A stretch of 64,000 nucleotides of DNA. Source: Maea johnstoni. Its lineage: Eukaryota > Annelida > Polychaeta > Spionida > Magelonidae. Of the stretch, positions 1-12,332 are shown one piece after another; within the stretch, counting starts at the first letter, position 1, and every line of letters starts with the position of its first letter. The stretch is from contig OZ012697.1 in NCBI GenBank assembly GCA_963942565.1, forward strand, positions 13,352,977 to 13,416,976, written 5' to 3'. The notes beneath the pieces are model-generated. The model was not told the origin of the DNA and made no database searches. It saw nothing but the letters and a program-made list of their open reading frames with translations. Position numbers and translations under genes: made by a program.

Positions 1-270
1 GATGAGTCAAATGGTGTTCTTCAACTGATCATATCCTTGATATTCCTCTGAGAAGGGTTTTTAATTTTCTGTAGCCTTGGGCTAGGGGGCTAATGGTTAG
101 CTGGACACCTAGTTAGAGACTAATAGTTCTCCCACTCTGAGGTGTATTTTACAGTTAAGGATTTGTGGTCTCCAATGGGTGTTCTTCAACGGGGTCAAAA
201 GGTCAAACTAATTTAATTGTCCAATCAGATCCCTCAATTTCAATCAAGAGGTCACTGCTGCTGGGTCAAA

Positions 271-434
271 GGTAGATCCAACAATAGCGCGCGTGGATTT
301 GAACAAGCGTCACGTACGTGATCTGGCACCAGTTTCTGGGGAAACAAACGGTGCACGTCACAACAAACGCGTATTACCATTGTTGAACTAATGCGCGGGT
401 GACCTTTGGCTGACCTAGTTTAGCTAGCTAACTT
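271..434. repeat. Interspersed repeat, copy 1 (second copy at 36212-36373)
   Basis: This block closely matches 36212-36373. Both share a core around ACAAGCGTCACGTACGTGAT, then GTGCACGTCACAAC and CGTATTACCATTGTTGAA, ending in TTTAGCTAGC. No terminal inverted repeat or coding frame is evident. Family not recognised. Confidence 0.7.
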
Positions 435-522
435 CACGGTAAAACGTTTAAATTTCTCCTTTTTATCGTGGGAGAAACAGGTTCCATCACTCGTGGATGG
501 AACCTCTATTTCATACCACATA

Positions 523-739
523 ATTCCCTCAACCTCACTCTGCTGGTGGCTAATTTGGCCAAAAGAAAATGATGCAAACAACCTGAAAAACAACGGAAAC
601 ACTGGCAAATGGGTACTCATATGAGAGGGCTTAGCAAGAGTTATCTTATGAATACCAGCATGACTGGGTTTAGATGGTTTTAAAAATCTTTGTGTCCTTG
701 TGCTTTTGTCATAAGTAGCTTCAGCATTGAAAGGGTTAA
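523..739 (+). mobile_element. TTAA-flanked MITE, family P1 (piggyBac-like ends), diverged copy
   Basis: The copy starts near CCCTCAACC...CTGCTGGTGGCTAATTTGG and ends in CAGCATTGAAAGGGTTAA. It shares its whole length with copies at 9116-9330 and 11301-11514. The CCC...GGG ends next to TTAA are what piggyBac-type nonautonomous elements show. It has no coding capacity. Confidence 0.6.
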
Positions 740-1563
740 TTCTGCAAATAACAAGAAGGAATGGGTTAAAATCAATCATGATAACATACTAGCAGACTTT
801 GTGGCTATTCTTAGCAACAGTAAAAACAACCATTTGCTTCCGACTCTGGATCTCTCTGTGGCCACAGGGGGCTCTTACCCAAGACAGAGATATCAATAAC
901 CTAGGGAGATAAGCAACTCCCACCAGAGCTCTAGTTTCCTCCACCCCTTACAACTGGCTAGTCACAATTTAGCTTAGGTATGACAGAAAATTTGATAGCT
1001 GAAAATTCTAATTACAAAATCTGTGTGATGCACTGGATGCACATCCCCGGATGTAAAATATTCCCAACCCTAAGAACCAACCCTCCCCCCATCTCTCTGA
1101 TTTTAATGAAAGAAGTTAGCGTGAACAAATTTGAGATGTGGACATTTCAATTGTTGACATAGTATCTCAGTCCTTTTTTAAAAGTGAAAAGTATAAACTA
1201 ACATGATGGCCACCCTGACAGGGTGCAACATAGGTTGCAAAACATTATTTTCTGAGTGGGGCAAGCTGCCCCTAAAGTTGACTTTCCCCGCCAGCACTTC
1301 CACTTGCCCTGCCACTCTGTTAAACAAAGGTGAGATTGGACTAATTGCCCAAAACATTCCTTGCCGAGCGGGGCAATTCAGGGTCTTGTTCAACTTGCCC
1401 CATTGCCGCTTTTTGCTGAAATTACTTGCAACTTGCAACGGGGTAAGTGGTTATGTTGCACGCTGCCTGAGATATATGCTACCTTAATCTGGTTTTCGAA
1501 GAATTCAGCTGACTTGACTGCCACTTTCTTCCTAAAATTCATGTCATGTTATATAAGTTGCTG

Positions 1564-1669
<106 letters not shown>

Positions 1670-2235
1670 ACTAACAAAAAACATTTCAGGGCTAGTAAAA
1701 TTTTGAGCAGAAAGCCCTACTCAGCTAGTTGACAGTTTGGTTAATGTCAACCCCGGAGGGTGAATGTTTGAGGGTATCACAATATCAAAACAGAATGCAA
1801 TGAAATTCCAGGCTAAGATATTGGTTGACTGTATTGTAGTGGATGGCCAGCTGGTAGGTAGTGTACCAGGGGCCATGGTTGGGCCACTGATCAATAGTTA
1901 GATCAATGTGAGCTCCTGTAATGATATTCCAATAACTGACCCAGTTCTCCCACTCTCATGCATACACACACACACACATGTTCACTTGTATGTACACACA
2001 GCCTGCTGGCGGAATGCCAACTGTTCATGTACTACTTCATATAGACTAGCTCCTAGACTAGCTACTAGCCTGGCTCTTTGCCTGGGGGCTTGTGAACGGG
2101 AATGGCAACCATTGTTTTACTAAATACCGAGGGTGCGTGGCTTAAAATATTGTATCTTAGTGTATTGTTAATCAAACTCAAACAATTGATCTTAGTAATG
2201 GTGTGTCATGTATGTACATATGTATGTATGTATGT

Positions 2236-2397
<162 letters not shown>

Positions 2398-3015
2398 CCC
2401 TACATGTGGACAAAATCATGTTAGGCCTAAAAAAAAAGTTGTTTGTTTCCTGTAACCCTACCCTAACAAGTTTTTATTCAAAAAAATCCCTACCCTTAAG
2501 TTTTTATCGCCCATCCAACTCCCAATCACCGTAAAACATGCATAAAACGCACATTTTTGACCAAAAAAATAATGCAAATTTTTTTTTTACTGACCTATCT
2601 ACCCTATTTTTTTTCGGACCATTACAGGAAACATACAAAAAAAATTTTTAAATTTTTTAGGCCTTATGTAATTTTAATATTGTTTTTCTGGTTATGGCCT
2701 AGCCTAGATTTCTAGGCTGTCATATGTTTTTTTTTCTCTCATTTGTTTCTGTTACCAGGCACCAAATAGTCTAGATGGCCATAGTGTCCAATTTAGTTTA
2801 CATTTGTCTCACCAGGATTCAGTTTGATTATGATATATAATGATAGGAGGAGCAGGTGGTGCCATCTATCTACCAAACCTGGTACCACGCCAAAGTGCTT
2901 GGTCAACACATAAGGGTAGGTGAACATTACAGGGACTAGGAGCCTAGTCTAGTTATGGCCAGAATCAGTGTTTTTGAAAACTTTGAATTGAGTCAATTTT
3001 CTTTGTTTATTCCAG

Positions 3016-3087
3016 GTGGTTATAGACAAGCATCCTGTGCGATTCTTTGTTCACAAGAGGCCGCATGTAGATTTCTTTTTAGAAGTG
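3016..3087 (+). CDS. CTDNEP1: CTDNEP1 exon a (24 codons)
   Basis: Acceptor TTTATTCCAG, donor GTGAGT, phase 0 at both ends. It encodes [20 protein letters not shown] followed by FLEV, the segment after the first catalytic motif. Confidence 0.96.
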
Positions 3088-3262
3088 GTGAGTACTACCT
3101 ACCTATCTTACTTATCATTATTTAGAGTTATTCGTACATCCAGCACAGATGTTTTATAACCTGAGCAGATGAAACATGAATAGGTTAAACATTGTCAAAC
3201 AGTTGTTTGCACCATTGCTACTTCTTCTTCTACTACTGCTACTGCTACTGCTACTGCTACTG

Positions 3263-3319
<57 letters not shown>

Positions 3320-3321
3320 AG

Positions 3322-3395
<74 letters not shown>

Positions 3396-6355
3396 TTACT
3401 ATTACTACTACTGTTCATGTTACTGTTACGGCTGCTGCTACTGTTCTTGCTACTGCTGCTACTGTTCATGTTACTGCTACTGCTGCAGTGCTGCTACTGT
3501 TCTTGTTACTGCTACTGCTACTACTGTTCATGTTATGCTACTGCTGCTGCTACTGCTGCTACTGTTCATGTTATGCTACTGCTGCTACTGTTCATGTTAT
3601 GCTACTGCTGCAGTGCTGCTACTGTTCATGTTACTGCTGCAGTGCTACTACTGTTCATGCTACTGCTGCTGCTGCTACTGTTTATGTTACTGCTGCAGTG
3701 CTGCTACTGTTCATGTTACTGCTGCAGTGCTGCTATTGTTCATGTTACTGCTAAAGCTGCTACTGTTCATGTTACTGCTACTGCTGCTACTGTTCATGCT
3801 ACTGCTACTGCTGCTACTGTTCATGTTATGCTACTGCTGCAGTGCTGCTATTGTTTATGTTACTGCTGCTGCTGCTACTGTTCATGTTACTGCTGCAGTG
3901 CTGCTATTGTTTATGTTACTGCTGCTGCTGCTACTGTTCATGTTACTGCTGCAGTGCTGCTATTGTTTATGTTACTGCTGCAGTGCTACTACTGTTCATG
4001 TTACTGCTACTGCTGCTACTGTTCATGTTATGCTACTGCTGCAGTGCTGCTACTGTTCATGTTACTGCTACTGCTGCTACTGTTCATGTTATGCTACTGC
4101 TGCTATTGTTCATGTTACTGCTGCAGTGCTGCTATTGTTCATGTTACTGCTACTGCTGCTACTGTTCATGTAACTGCTACTGCTGCTACTGTTCATGTTA
4201 TGCTACTGCTGCAGTGCTGCTACTGTTCATGTTACTGCTACTGCTGCTACTGTTCATGTTATGCTACTGCTGCTACTGTTCATGTTACTGCTGCAATGCT
4301 GCTACTGTTCATGTTACTGCTGCAGTGCTGCTATTGTTCATGTTACTGCTACTGCTGCTACTGTTCATGTTACTGCTACTGTTCATGTTATGCTACTGCT
4401 GCTACTGTTCATGTTACTGCTACTGTTCATGTTATGCTACTGCTGCTACTGTTCATGTTACTGCTGCAGTGCTACTACTGTTCATGTTACTGCTGCAGTG
4501 CTGCTACTGTTCATGTTACTGCTACTGCTGCTACTGTTCATGTTACTGCTACTGCTGCTACTGTTCATGTTACTGCTACTGCTGCTACTGCTGCTACTGC
4601 TGCTCCTGCTGCAGTGCTGCTACTGTTCTTGTTACTGCTACTGCTACTACTGTTCATGTTATGCTACTGCTGCTACTGTTCATGTTACTGCTGCAGTGCT
4701 ACTACTGTTCATGTTACTGCTGCAGTGCTACTACTGTTTATGTTACTGCTGCAGTGCTGCTATTGTTCATGTTACTGCTACTGCTGCTACTGTTCATGTT
4801 ACTGCTGCAGTGCTACTACTGTTCATGTTACTGCTACTGCTGCTACTGTTCATGTTACTGCTGCAGTGCTGCTATTGTTTATGTTACTGCTGCAGTGCTA
4901 CTACTGTTTATGTTACTGCTGCAGTGCTGCTATTGTTCATGTTACTGCTACTGCTGCTACTGTTCATGTTATGCTACTGCTGCAGTGCTGCTACTGTTCA
5001 TGTTACTGCTACTGCTGCTACTGTTCATGTTATGCTACTGCTGCAGTGCTGCTACTGTTCATGTTATGCTACTGCTGCAGTGCTGCTACTGTTCATGTTA
5101 CTGCTACTGCTGCTACTGTTCATGTTACTGCTGCAGTGCTACTACTGTTCATGTTACTGCTGCAGTGCTACTACTGTTTATGCTACTGCTGCAGTGCTGC
5201 TATTGTTTGTGTTACTGCTACAGCTGCTACTGTTCATGTTACTGCTGCTGCTGCTACTGCTGTTGTTGCTACTACTACTGTTACTGCTATTGCTGCACTA
5301 ATACTGCTACAACTACTCTTGTAGCTGCTCCTTGCTTAATACTATAAGCATCTCTTTGGCGTTACTTTAGATATGTGGTTATGTGTAAGATAATTATCTT
5401 ATTAGAGGAAATGAATGGGTTTGTGTAGGTAACTCCCAGGGAAGAGAGTATTCAACCTATTAATGCTCACAGCGGCCAAATGTGAAATCTTGTAGGCTAA
5501 AGCATCAAATAGGAAAAAATATGATGGAGAAATGTTCATCAGAATACTACATCTTGATATATCTTAAAAAATGATTATTCATTACCAAGTAATTGTCAAG
5601 AGTATATAAGATCCAGACGTCAATTTCAAGAGTAACTCTATACCCTTCTGTGCTCTCAGCGGTTAAAAGCAGCTTGAGAATCTCAATGAAATCTTGCAGG
5701 CAAAAGCATTAATAGGAAAATATTTGATGGAGAAATGTTAATCAGAACAATACCAACAATTTCTCTTGAAATATTTTTGCAAAATCCTTCTCAGTTCCAA
5801 AGTTATTCTCTGAAATATCATAGATCCAGACGACAATTTTCAGAGTAAATGTTCAGCATATAAGGGTTAATCCAGGGCTGCAGGAGGAGGCTGAAGGAGA
5901 GCCCTGGAGCTTCATTTATTACTGTAAGGGCTAATTACATACCAGGGTGTGGCCACTAGATTTGTGCCTTCTGTAAATAGGCATTGTATTATTCAAGGCT
6001 CGACATTACAGATAGCCCCAAAGTCATGACTATCTAATCAAGGAAAAACAGCATTTTGAGCAAACTGAACATGCCCTTAACTTGCGCTGCTTGACTATCT
6101 ATCATCAGAATGAAAATTGAGAGGTACTTTCATTGAATTCATTACAGGATCTTTTGAATAAAAATATAGACATAGTTGACAGCAACCTTGAAAAGTCATA
6201 AAGGATAAAAGGCCAAAATAAAATGGGCAAGAAAAATATACAAAAACATCAAAATTAAAGTTTGAAAAATTAAGAACATTTTATTGTCTCTATGTCAAGG
6301 TTAAACATGGTAATTGGTATCAATTTGGCTGGGCAACCTGAACGCGTGGTGGGAC

Positions 6356-6395
<40 letters not shown>

Positions 6396-8845
6396 CTTTA
6401 TGTAAAGAGGGTAACTCAATCCAATGGCAAGGATCTTCCCTGAGGCCCTCTGGCATGTTTACAAGTAGCCCGAGGGACCCCGGGTTACAAAGTAGTACAG
6501 TACATTGCTTTTAGGTATCGAGACTTGAAGGAAGGTAGAGATGATGCACATTTGATTGCTTCAGTTAAGCCATTCCAAACTTTGGGCCCTGAGTATGAAA
6601 TGCATTTTTGGCCAATTGATTTATTACATTTTGGAAGAGCTAATAGTGAGGAGGTTGCATTTCGAGTACCATAGCTGTGGTTTTCTTGGACTATCTGATC
6701 TTAGGTCCAACTTGCCTCACCTGACCACCTGGCCCTGTTATCCCTCTATTCTCAGGTTTATAGTAAATGGTATGCTAATTTTCTTGTTTTATTTGTATTT
6801 TCAGGTTAGTAGATGGTATGATTTAGTTGTGTTCACAGCCAGTATGGAAATCTATGGAGCAGCAGTCGCAGATAAACTAGACAATGGAAAACAGATTCTA
6901 AAAAGGCGATATTATAGACAGGTAAGATAAACTATATGATGGAAAAAAGATTCTTAAAAGGAGATATTACAGACAGGTAAGATAAACTATACGATGGAAA
7001 ACAGATTCTAAAAAGGATATATTATAGACAGGTAAAATAAACTATACAATGGAAAACAGATTCTAAAAAGGCGATATTATAGACAGGTAAGATAAACTGT
7101 ACGGTGGAAAACATTCTTAAAAGGAGATATTATAGACAGGTAAGATAAACTAGACAATGGGGAATAGGTTCTAAAAAGGAGATATTATAGACAGGTAAGA
7201 TAAACTAGACAATGGGAAACAGGTTCTAAAAAGGAGATATTATAGACAGGTAAGATAAACTAGGCAATGGAAAACATATTCTAAAAAAGTGATATTATAG
7301 ACAGGTAAGATAAGATTAATATAGGTTTTATATTAAGCTTAGTATAGGTTTTATTTGCTTACTTGAAGGATTTGTCCATAGATGTTATGCATCTAAAAGA
7401 TCCCTTGGTCTTCTTTTGACCAGAAAGCACTGATGTTTCAAAAAAGTCCCAACACTGATGCTAGTATTGCTTTACAATATGCTTTCCATCTGAGAACGCT
7501 ACCTCGCTTAAAAATTATATCAAACATTTTTCAAAGTATTACTATAAAGATACATTGAGACCATGCATGTGTTCCATTTGTGATTGTTCTATAAATGTTG
7601 CATGTCTTATCACCGAAAAGACTAATTTGTTTTTATTTCTATCTTTTTCAGCATTGTAATTTAGACTTTGGTAGCTACACAAAAGACCTGTCTGCAATAA
7701 GTAACGACCTTTCCAGTATATTCATCCTGGACAACTCACCAGGAGCTTACAGAGCTTATCCAGGTAAGGCTATTAGAGCAGTAGTCCTAGATAGGGATGC
7801 AGATCATTAGTCAAAACATCAATAATATTGATTATCAATAAGGGAACGTATTGGACCATTTCAACTTATTTTTAATTATATGCTTACCGATAACCATTTT
7901 GCCTATCAGGTACATGAACCTACTTGTAATTGAGCTACACAAGAACAGACAGCAAGGCACCACTAGATTAATTACTCCTTGCAGACTAATCAGACATCCC
8001 GCTAGACACTAGCCCCATAGACAATGGCTTCCAAAAATTAGGCTATAATAATATTTGCCTTTGTAGCCCGGCTGGCTATAGGAAATGTGAAATTTTAAAA
8101 TCATGCTCAGAGCAATATTAATAATAAAATCAGTTGAAGAACACAATTTGACACATCAGTTGTCCTTTGGTACAACTCCAATATGCCATATGCCAAAGTT
8201 AACTTACACCGTCAAAAGTTATTTATTAGGGACGGACTGCGGTGGGACTGCAGCATTTGGAAAATCTAGGGCTATGAGATCTTGGGTTTGGCTATGGTTG
8301 TAATTCCTGTGATATTGTATGAGATTTTTATTGAAAATTGATTAATTGATATTAGGAGTGTCATTGATAACTCCCAGAATTATCGTAGCGGTAAAAGGTG
8401 GTGTATCATATCGTGTATTGCAATTGGTAAACTACTCCAACCGGAAGTCACATGTGAGGCAAAATGCCCCTATTCCGCCACAGTTTTGTGTTTCCTGGCA
8501 GTTTACCACTTATCTAAACAATAAATAATGAAGTTAACGGCCATGACTGATAAAATACTTTGTGTGGAGACGAAGTAGGCGGGGTCTGAGATGGGAATAT
8601 GCCCTTAAAAGTGTAAAATTTTGCAATAATGGTATCGGTGACACTTGATCACACTCCTAATTGATAGTACATTTTTGTCTTTGCTTGTGATTTCAGATAA
8701 TGCAATACCGATCAGATCGTGGTTTTCTGATCCCACAGACACAGCGCTACTCAACCTGCTGCCGATGCTGGACGCGCTCAGGTTCGTCAGCGACGTGCGA
8801 TCCGTGCTCAGTCGGAACCTGCACCTGCACCAGCTCTGGAAGTAG
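3016..8845 (+). CDS. CTDNEP1: CTD nuclear envelope phosphatase 1 (Dullard), last four exons
   Basis: This is a HAD-superfamily serine/threonine phosphatase. The family's vertebrate member sits in the nuclear envelope and ER and dephosphorylates lipin with its partner CNEP1R1 (established for the family). Exons are 3016-3087, 6805-6921, 7652-7763 and 8697-8845, with phases 0/0, 0/0, 0/1 and 1/stop, all joining in frame to give about 149 residues. The translation follows the vertebrate protein almost residue for residue: [20 protein letters not shown], then [49 protein letters not shown], and [13 protein letters not shown] at the C-terminus. The HAD motif II region (FTAS) and the DN acid motif (ILDNSP) are present. 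The N-terminal membrane segment and the DxDx(T/V) nucleophile exon are not in the window and must lie upstream. Introns are 3.7, 0.7 and 0.9 kb. Confidence 0.97.
3215..5335. repeat. 2.1 kb CTG/CTA triplet satellite in a CTDNEP1 intron
   Basis: The array begins as pure (CTA/CTG)n and passes into a higher-order repeat whose units are GCTGCTACTGTTCATGTTACT with variable CTGCAGTG spacers. Nearly every unit is a multiple of three or shifts cleanly between frames, so all three + frames stay open over hundreds of codons. The deduced Leu/Cys/Tyr-rich and Thr/Ala/Val-rich polypeptides are composition artefacts. It starts 128 bp after the donor of exon 3016-3087. Confidence 0.95.
5336..6804. other. CTDNEP1 intron remainder
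   Basis: No exon is seen. Between about 5455 and 5870 are two diverged copies of a repeat with AGCGGCCAAA-type starts and GATCCAGACG(T/A)CAATTT ends, related to the TTAA MITE family P2. A (TAA)n run is at 6356-6395. Confidence 0.6.
6356..6395. repeat. (TAA)n microsatellite
   Basis: About 13 perfect TAA/ATA units. Confidence 0.97.
6805..6921 (+). CDS. CTDNEP1: CTDNEP1 exon b (39 codons), 3' edge tandemly repeated
   Basis: Acceptor TTTGTATTTTCAG, donor GTAAGA, phase 0/0. It encodes [18 protein letters not shown] and continues to ILKRRYYRQ. It contains HAD motif II. The last 51 bases plus the donor form the first unit of the eightfold 55-bp array that follows. Confidence 0.97.
6871..7310 (+). 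repeat. Eight tandem 55-bp copies of an exon 3' edge with splice donor
   Basis: The unit runs from GATAAACTAGACAATGG to TATTATAGACAGGTAA. AGACAG|GT occurs at about 6916, 6971, 7026, 7081, 7134, 7189, 7244 and 7299, so the period is 55 bp (one 53). Unit 1 is the real end of exon 6805-6921. Seven downstream copies each keep a donor-like CAG|GTAA(G/A)AT. Any transcript read past the first donor meets TAA two codons later, so use of a downstream donor would truncate the protein. Confidence 0.95.
7652..7763 (+). CDS. CTDNEP1: CTDNEP1 exon c
   Basis: Acceptor CTATCTTTTTCAG, donor GTAAGG; it enters in phase 0 and leaves with one base. It encodes [20 protein letters not shown], then [17 protein letters not shown], with the DN motif of the HAD active site. 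Confidence 0.96.
7764..8696. other. CTDNEP1 last intron
   Basis: No exon or clear repeat boundary was seen between exons c and d. Short open frames at 8103-8303 and 8346-8528 have no recognisable motif. Confidence 0.6.
8697..8845 (+). CDS. CTDNEP1: CTDNEP1 terminal exon
   Basis: Acceptor TGTGATTTCAG; the single base from exon c plus AT makes the Asp codon of [12 protein letters not shown]. It ends in NLHLHQLWK and TAG, one residue longer than the usual ...LW end. The exon is more GC-rich than its surroundings, as expected for a conserved coding exon. Confidence 0.97.
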
Positions 8846-9115
8846 CCCGCCTCCACCACGCCACCTGGTGGTCACGGAGAGAATTTTGTACAGAATAATG
8901 TGTGTATATAGAAAACCGTTGCAGGGTCGTAGTTGGGTACCCCGCCACACCCCTCCCCAGGAATTGGGTACGGAGTGTGGTGCTGTATGCTTTTGAAGGG
9001 GCATGCGTGCAAAAAGGGTGCAGTTAGCAGATGATCTCAGTATGGTGGACATGAAATGGGCAGCAAGGGTGTTTGGGGTATGCAGGTGATTAGGTGGGTT
9101 TCAGGGTATTTTAAC

Positions 9116-9330
9116 TTAACCCTTATGCTGCTGGTAGCTAATTTTGCCAATACAAAATGATGCAAAAAAACTGAAAAATCACCAAAAAACCCTGGCATAT
9201 GGGTACTCATATGAGAGCACATAGTGAGAGCTCTCCAATGAATACTAACATGACATGGTTTAGATGGTTTTCAGAAATCTTTGCATTCTTATGCTTTGGA
9301 GGAAAGTAGCCTCAGCATTGGGAGGGTTAA
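9116..9330 (+). mobile_element. TTAA-flanked MITE, family P1
   Basis: Complete copy: TTAA then CCCTTATGCTGCTGGTAGC at the left, CAGCATTGGGAGGG then TTAA at the right. The ends form an inverted repeat CCCTT..ATGCTG. Exact TTAA flanks and CCC/GGG termini point to piggyBac-type mobilisation. It has no ORF of its own and lies in the CTDNEP1 3' region. Confidence 0.8.
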
Positions 9331-9625
9331 ATCAGGCCCATCATCACCTGACTGATACCTCTATTTCCACAGGCCACTTTTCTCTTGGTAGGAAACACCA
9401 AATTCTGCAGAAAATTGATAATATCATGGTCCTAGTAATTATAAGCTTAACCTGCTGTATCAACGTATCAACGGTTTGATTCAGTAGCACCCTGTGAGTC
9501 AATACCCTTCTTTCAATGAGCACCCCTTTCAAAAGCACCCCAACCCCAACCGACCCTGGAGACCTCTAAGTGTGGTTAATAAAGCTAGTGGTCACACCAA
9601 GTACTTAATCCAGCAAGCTGACTTA

Positions 9626-9855
9626 GAGCTGTTCCATTTTAAAAAGTGGTGGGGGTGGGAGGGGGGGCCAAAGGAAATTTGACCCCCCTTCCCAATTCTG
9701 AAATCAGCTTTTCTTTTCCTTTTTTTTTTTTTTTTTTTTTACGGCCTTTCCCCTAATTCTGAATACCCAGTACCCCCACTTCCCCCCTAATTCTGAATTA
9801 TTTACCCCCTCCCCCCCCCCCCCCCCCCGCCACTTCTTAAAATAGAACAGCCCTT
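9626..9855. mobile_element. MITE with GGGCTGTTCCATTTTAAAAA ends, copy 1
   Basis: Left end GAGCTGTTCCATTTTAAAAA followed by GTGGTGGGGG; right end CCGCCACTTCTTAAAATAG followed by AACAGCCCTT. These are inverted over about 28 bp. The interior is poly-T and poly-C rich. A related copy is at 34135-34337. Superfamily not determined. Confidence 0.75.
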
Positions 9856-10942
9856 ATCAGTAGTAGTACCCACTGTAACATTAGGTGAAAAAAAAATAGC
9901 CAGACGCCGTAGGATGTTTAGATACAGAAGAGTACAGGTAGACAAAACTAGAGACCCGATTCCAGGTAGATCGTCTGGTGACATAATAACATTCATCCCA
10001 GTAAAGGCTGTATGGTCTTCCATACAAATACATGAGTTAAGTGCAAAGCAATATTTTGGGAAGCTCATTGGCAATTTTGGGCAGGAGAATGTTATAGACT
10101 CAGTTTTAATGAACATTTTTTGATCCATAGATATTTTTGAAAATGTGCTTGTGAAAAAAGATATTACTGCAAACTTGTCTGGCCATTCTCTGCTGATTGA
10201 TATTTTTTGTTAGAAGAAAGTTATAGAGTTTTAATGAACATTTATGCTGAAGATATTTTCAAAAAATGTATTTAATCAGACATATCAGTGCAAACTTATC
10301 TGGCCAATGTCTGCTCATTGGTAATATTGGAAAGAAGGAAATTATAATTTACTTCTAATGAGCATTTCTTCGGTATTAGTTTTTCAAATTGTTCATTGTC
10401 AGCTCATAGGTAATAGTGGATAGGAGAAAGTTTTAGGTTGAGTTTTATCCCAGAATGTTGAAGAGTTACTGTTGAAATTGTCGTTTGGATCTCAGATACT
10501 TTAAATGCTAACTTGGAAATTATGAATAATTTTACAAAATATTTCAAGGGGATTTGTTTGCAATATTCTGAATATCATTTCTCCTTCAAATATTTTCCTA
10601 ACTCTTTTGACTACAAGTTTTTATCAAAATTGTCAGGCTGCTTTTGGTGACTGAGAGCATTAACGAGTAAAAGAACATTCTGAAGATGTTTTACGAAATG
10701 TATTTTCATTAAAAAGATATCACGGAGTTTGCCAATTTCAATTTCTTTAATCTGCTAAAGAACATTACTTTTGAAAGTATTTTTCAAATTGTAGTTTTTT
10801 TAGAAAGATATCACCTAGTTCATCAATTTCTATTTCTTTAGTGGGCTAAAGAACGTTTCTTCTGAAGGTTATTTCCAAAATGTAGTTTTGTTAGAAAGAT
10901 ATCAGCAAGTTTTGTCAATTTCAGCTGAATGAGGTATGACAT
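9856..10942. other. Intergenic, weak repeats only
   Basis: No gene is supported. Segments between about 10120 and 10920 are several diverged, partly tandem copies of a sequence with AAAGATATCA(C/G) and TTTTCAAATGTAG motifs, related to the TTAA MITE family P2 interior. Confidence 0.5.
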
Positions 10943-11250
10943 GGTCTTAGCCAGCAGGGCGTCTGGGTGCCTTTTTGGACACCCAAACCCTTAAAAAGAA
11001 CCCCTCAGGACACTCAAATATTTTTGTATGGAATTTCTAAAAATCTCAATCTCAAGCTTATAATTGAAATTTTTCATCTCCTTATAATTCCCATGATATT
11101 GTTTAATGATATCTTGCCTTATTTTGATGAATTTATACATGTTCATGGTTGAAATATGAGTATATTGTGATCCCCCTTAGAAATTTGGACACCCAAAACT
11201 TTTACAACTGCCAATTTTAGGCACCCAGTTTCTAATTCCTGGCTAAGACA
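10943..11250 (-). mobile_element. MITE with GGTCTTAGCCAG ends, inverted copy
   Basis: Starts GGTCTTAGCCAGCAGGGCGTC and ends CCTGGCTAAGAC. The interior matches the reverse complement of 14506-14808 and 19620-19923, including the motif for 'GGACACCCAAA'. Nonautonomous, about 300 bp, noncoding. Confidence 0.8.
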
Positions 11251-11300
11251 CTGAGGTATGAAATTATGATAGTGGCTGTTGATAGGTCAGTCTTAGTACA

Positions 11301-11514
11301 TTAACCCTTATGCTTTTGATGGCTAATTTGACCAGTACAAAATGATGCAAAAAATCTGAAAAAAATGACCGAAACCCTGGCCCATGGTACACATATGAGA
11401 GTACTCAGTGAGAGCTATCCAATAAATACCAACATGACAGGGTTTAGATGGTTTTCAAAAATCTTTGCGTCCTTGTGCTTTGTAAAAAAGTAGCCTCAGC
11501 ATTGGAAGGGTTAT
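11301..11514 (+). mobile_element. TTAA-flanked MITE, family P1
   Basis: Left TTAACCCTTATGCTTTTGATG, right CAGCATTGGAAGGGTTAT. The right target copy has drifted from TTAA to TTAT. The interior matches 9116-9330. Confidence 0.78.
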
Positions 11515-11925
11515 AGTGTATTCCCCAGTACACAATGTGTTGACTGGCTACACTTAGAGGTCTGCTTCGTACATTTCTGTGGTATGTCATGGTCAAAACA
11601 AACTTTCCCTTATCAGGAAGAAAGAAAAGAAAAGAAATGAAAAAAAATGTATGTTTTGCCCTGTAATGAGCCCATGGAATATCATCCCTGACGAGAGTGT
11701 TTGTTTGCCCGTGTAAGGTTATGGCTTGGATTGGCCACATATTGTTCAATTGTGTAACTAAAGAAACTTGAAAGTGGAGTGGGAAATCAAACAGATAAGG
11801 GGAATGACTGAAAATGTAACAATTTGAATTAATTGCATTGGCTGTCCCAGTTTAACAAAAAAAATGTACAGAATTGTGGCATTTCGCTGATCTTTTCTTC
11901 CCATAGTGGTTTACTTCAGGACTTC

Positions 11926-12290
11926 TTGGGGCCTCCCCTGATGGTTGTGTGCTTTATAATTAAGGCATTGCCACTGACTGCTCGCTGTATTTCAAATCCT
12001 GGCCTGGACATGTGATTAAGTCACCGATGACTTGAGGTTTGACTGTGGTTTTCATTGGGTACTCCAGTCTCTTGCACCACCTTACACCACCTACATGATT
12101 CAGCCTGAATATGGCAGAAAGGTGACCATGATTGAAATTCCAAATTCGGGACTTTTTGGAGGTAAGGCGGTGGTTTTCACTGGGTACTCCTGTCTCCTTC
12201 ACCACATACAACTAACTAGTTGTGATTTAGGCCGGTATATGGGAGAAAAGTGACAATGATTGAAATTCCAAGTTTCAAATTCAGGAATTC
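11926..12290 (+). repeat. tRNA-derived SINE with duplicated tail
   Basis: The head carries CCTGATGGTTGTGTG (A-box-like) and TTTCAAATCCTGGCCTGG (B-box-like). The body has GGTTTTCATTGGGTACTCC and the tail ATATGGCAGAAAGGTGACCA followed by TGATTGAAATTCC. The body and tail occur twice in tandem (about 12050-12135 and 12170-12275). It is related to SINE copies at 26722, 35114 and 59068. Confidence 0.65.
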
Positions 12291-12332
12291 TTGGGTTGAT
12301 TTTTATGGTGTCTCATTATGTATATGCATGTA

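Noticed and set aside
3176-5347. Long overlapping forward ORFs up to 635 codons
   Set aside because: They follow entirely from the CTG/CTA triplet satellite, are open in three frames at once and have only Leu/Cys/Tyr or Thr/Ala/Val composition. They are not genes.
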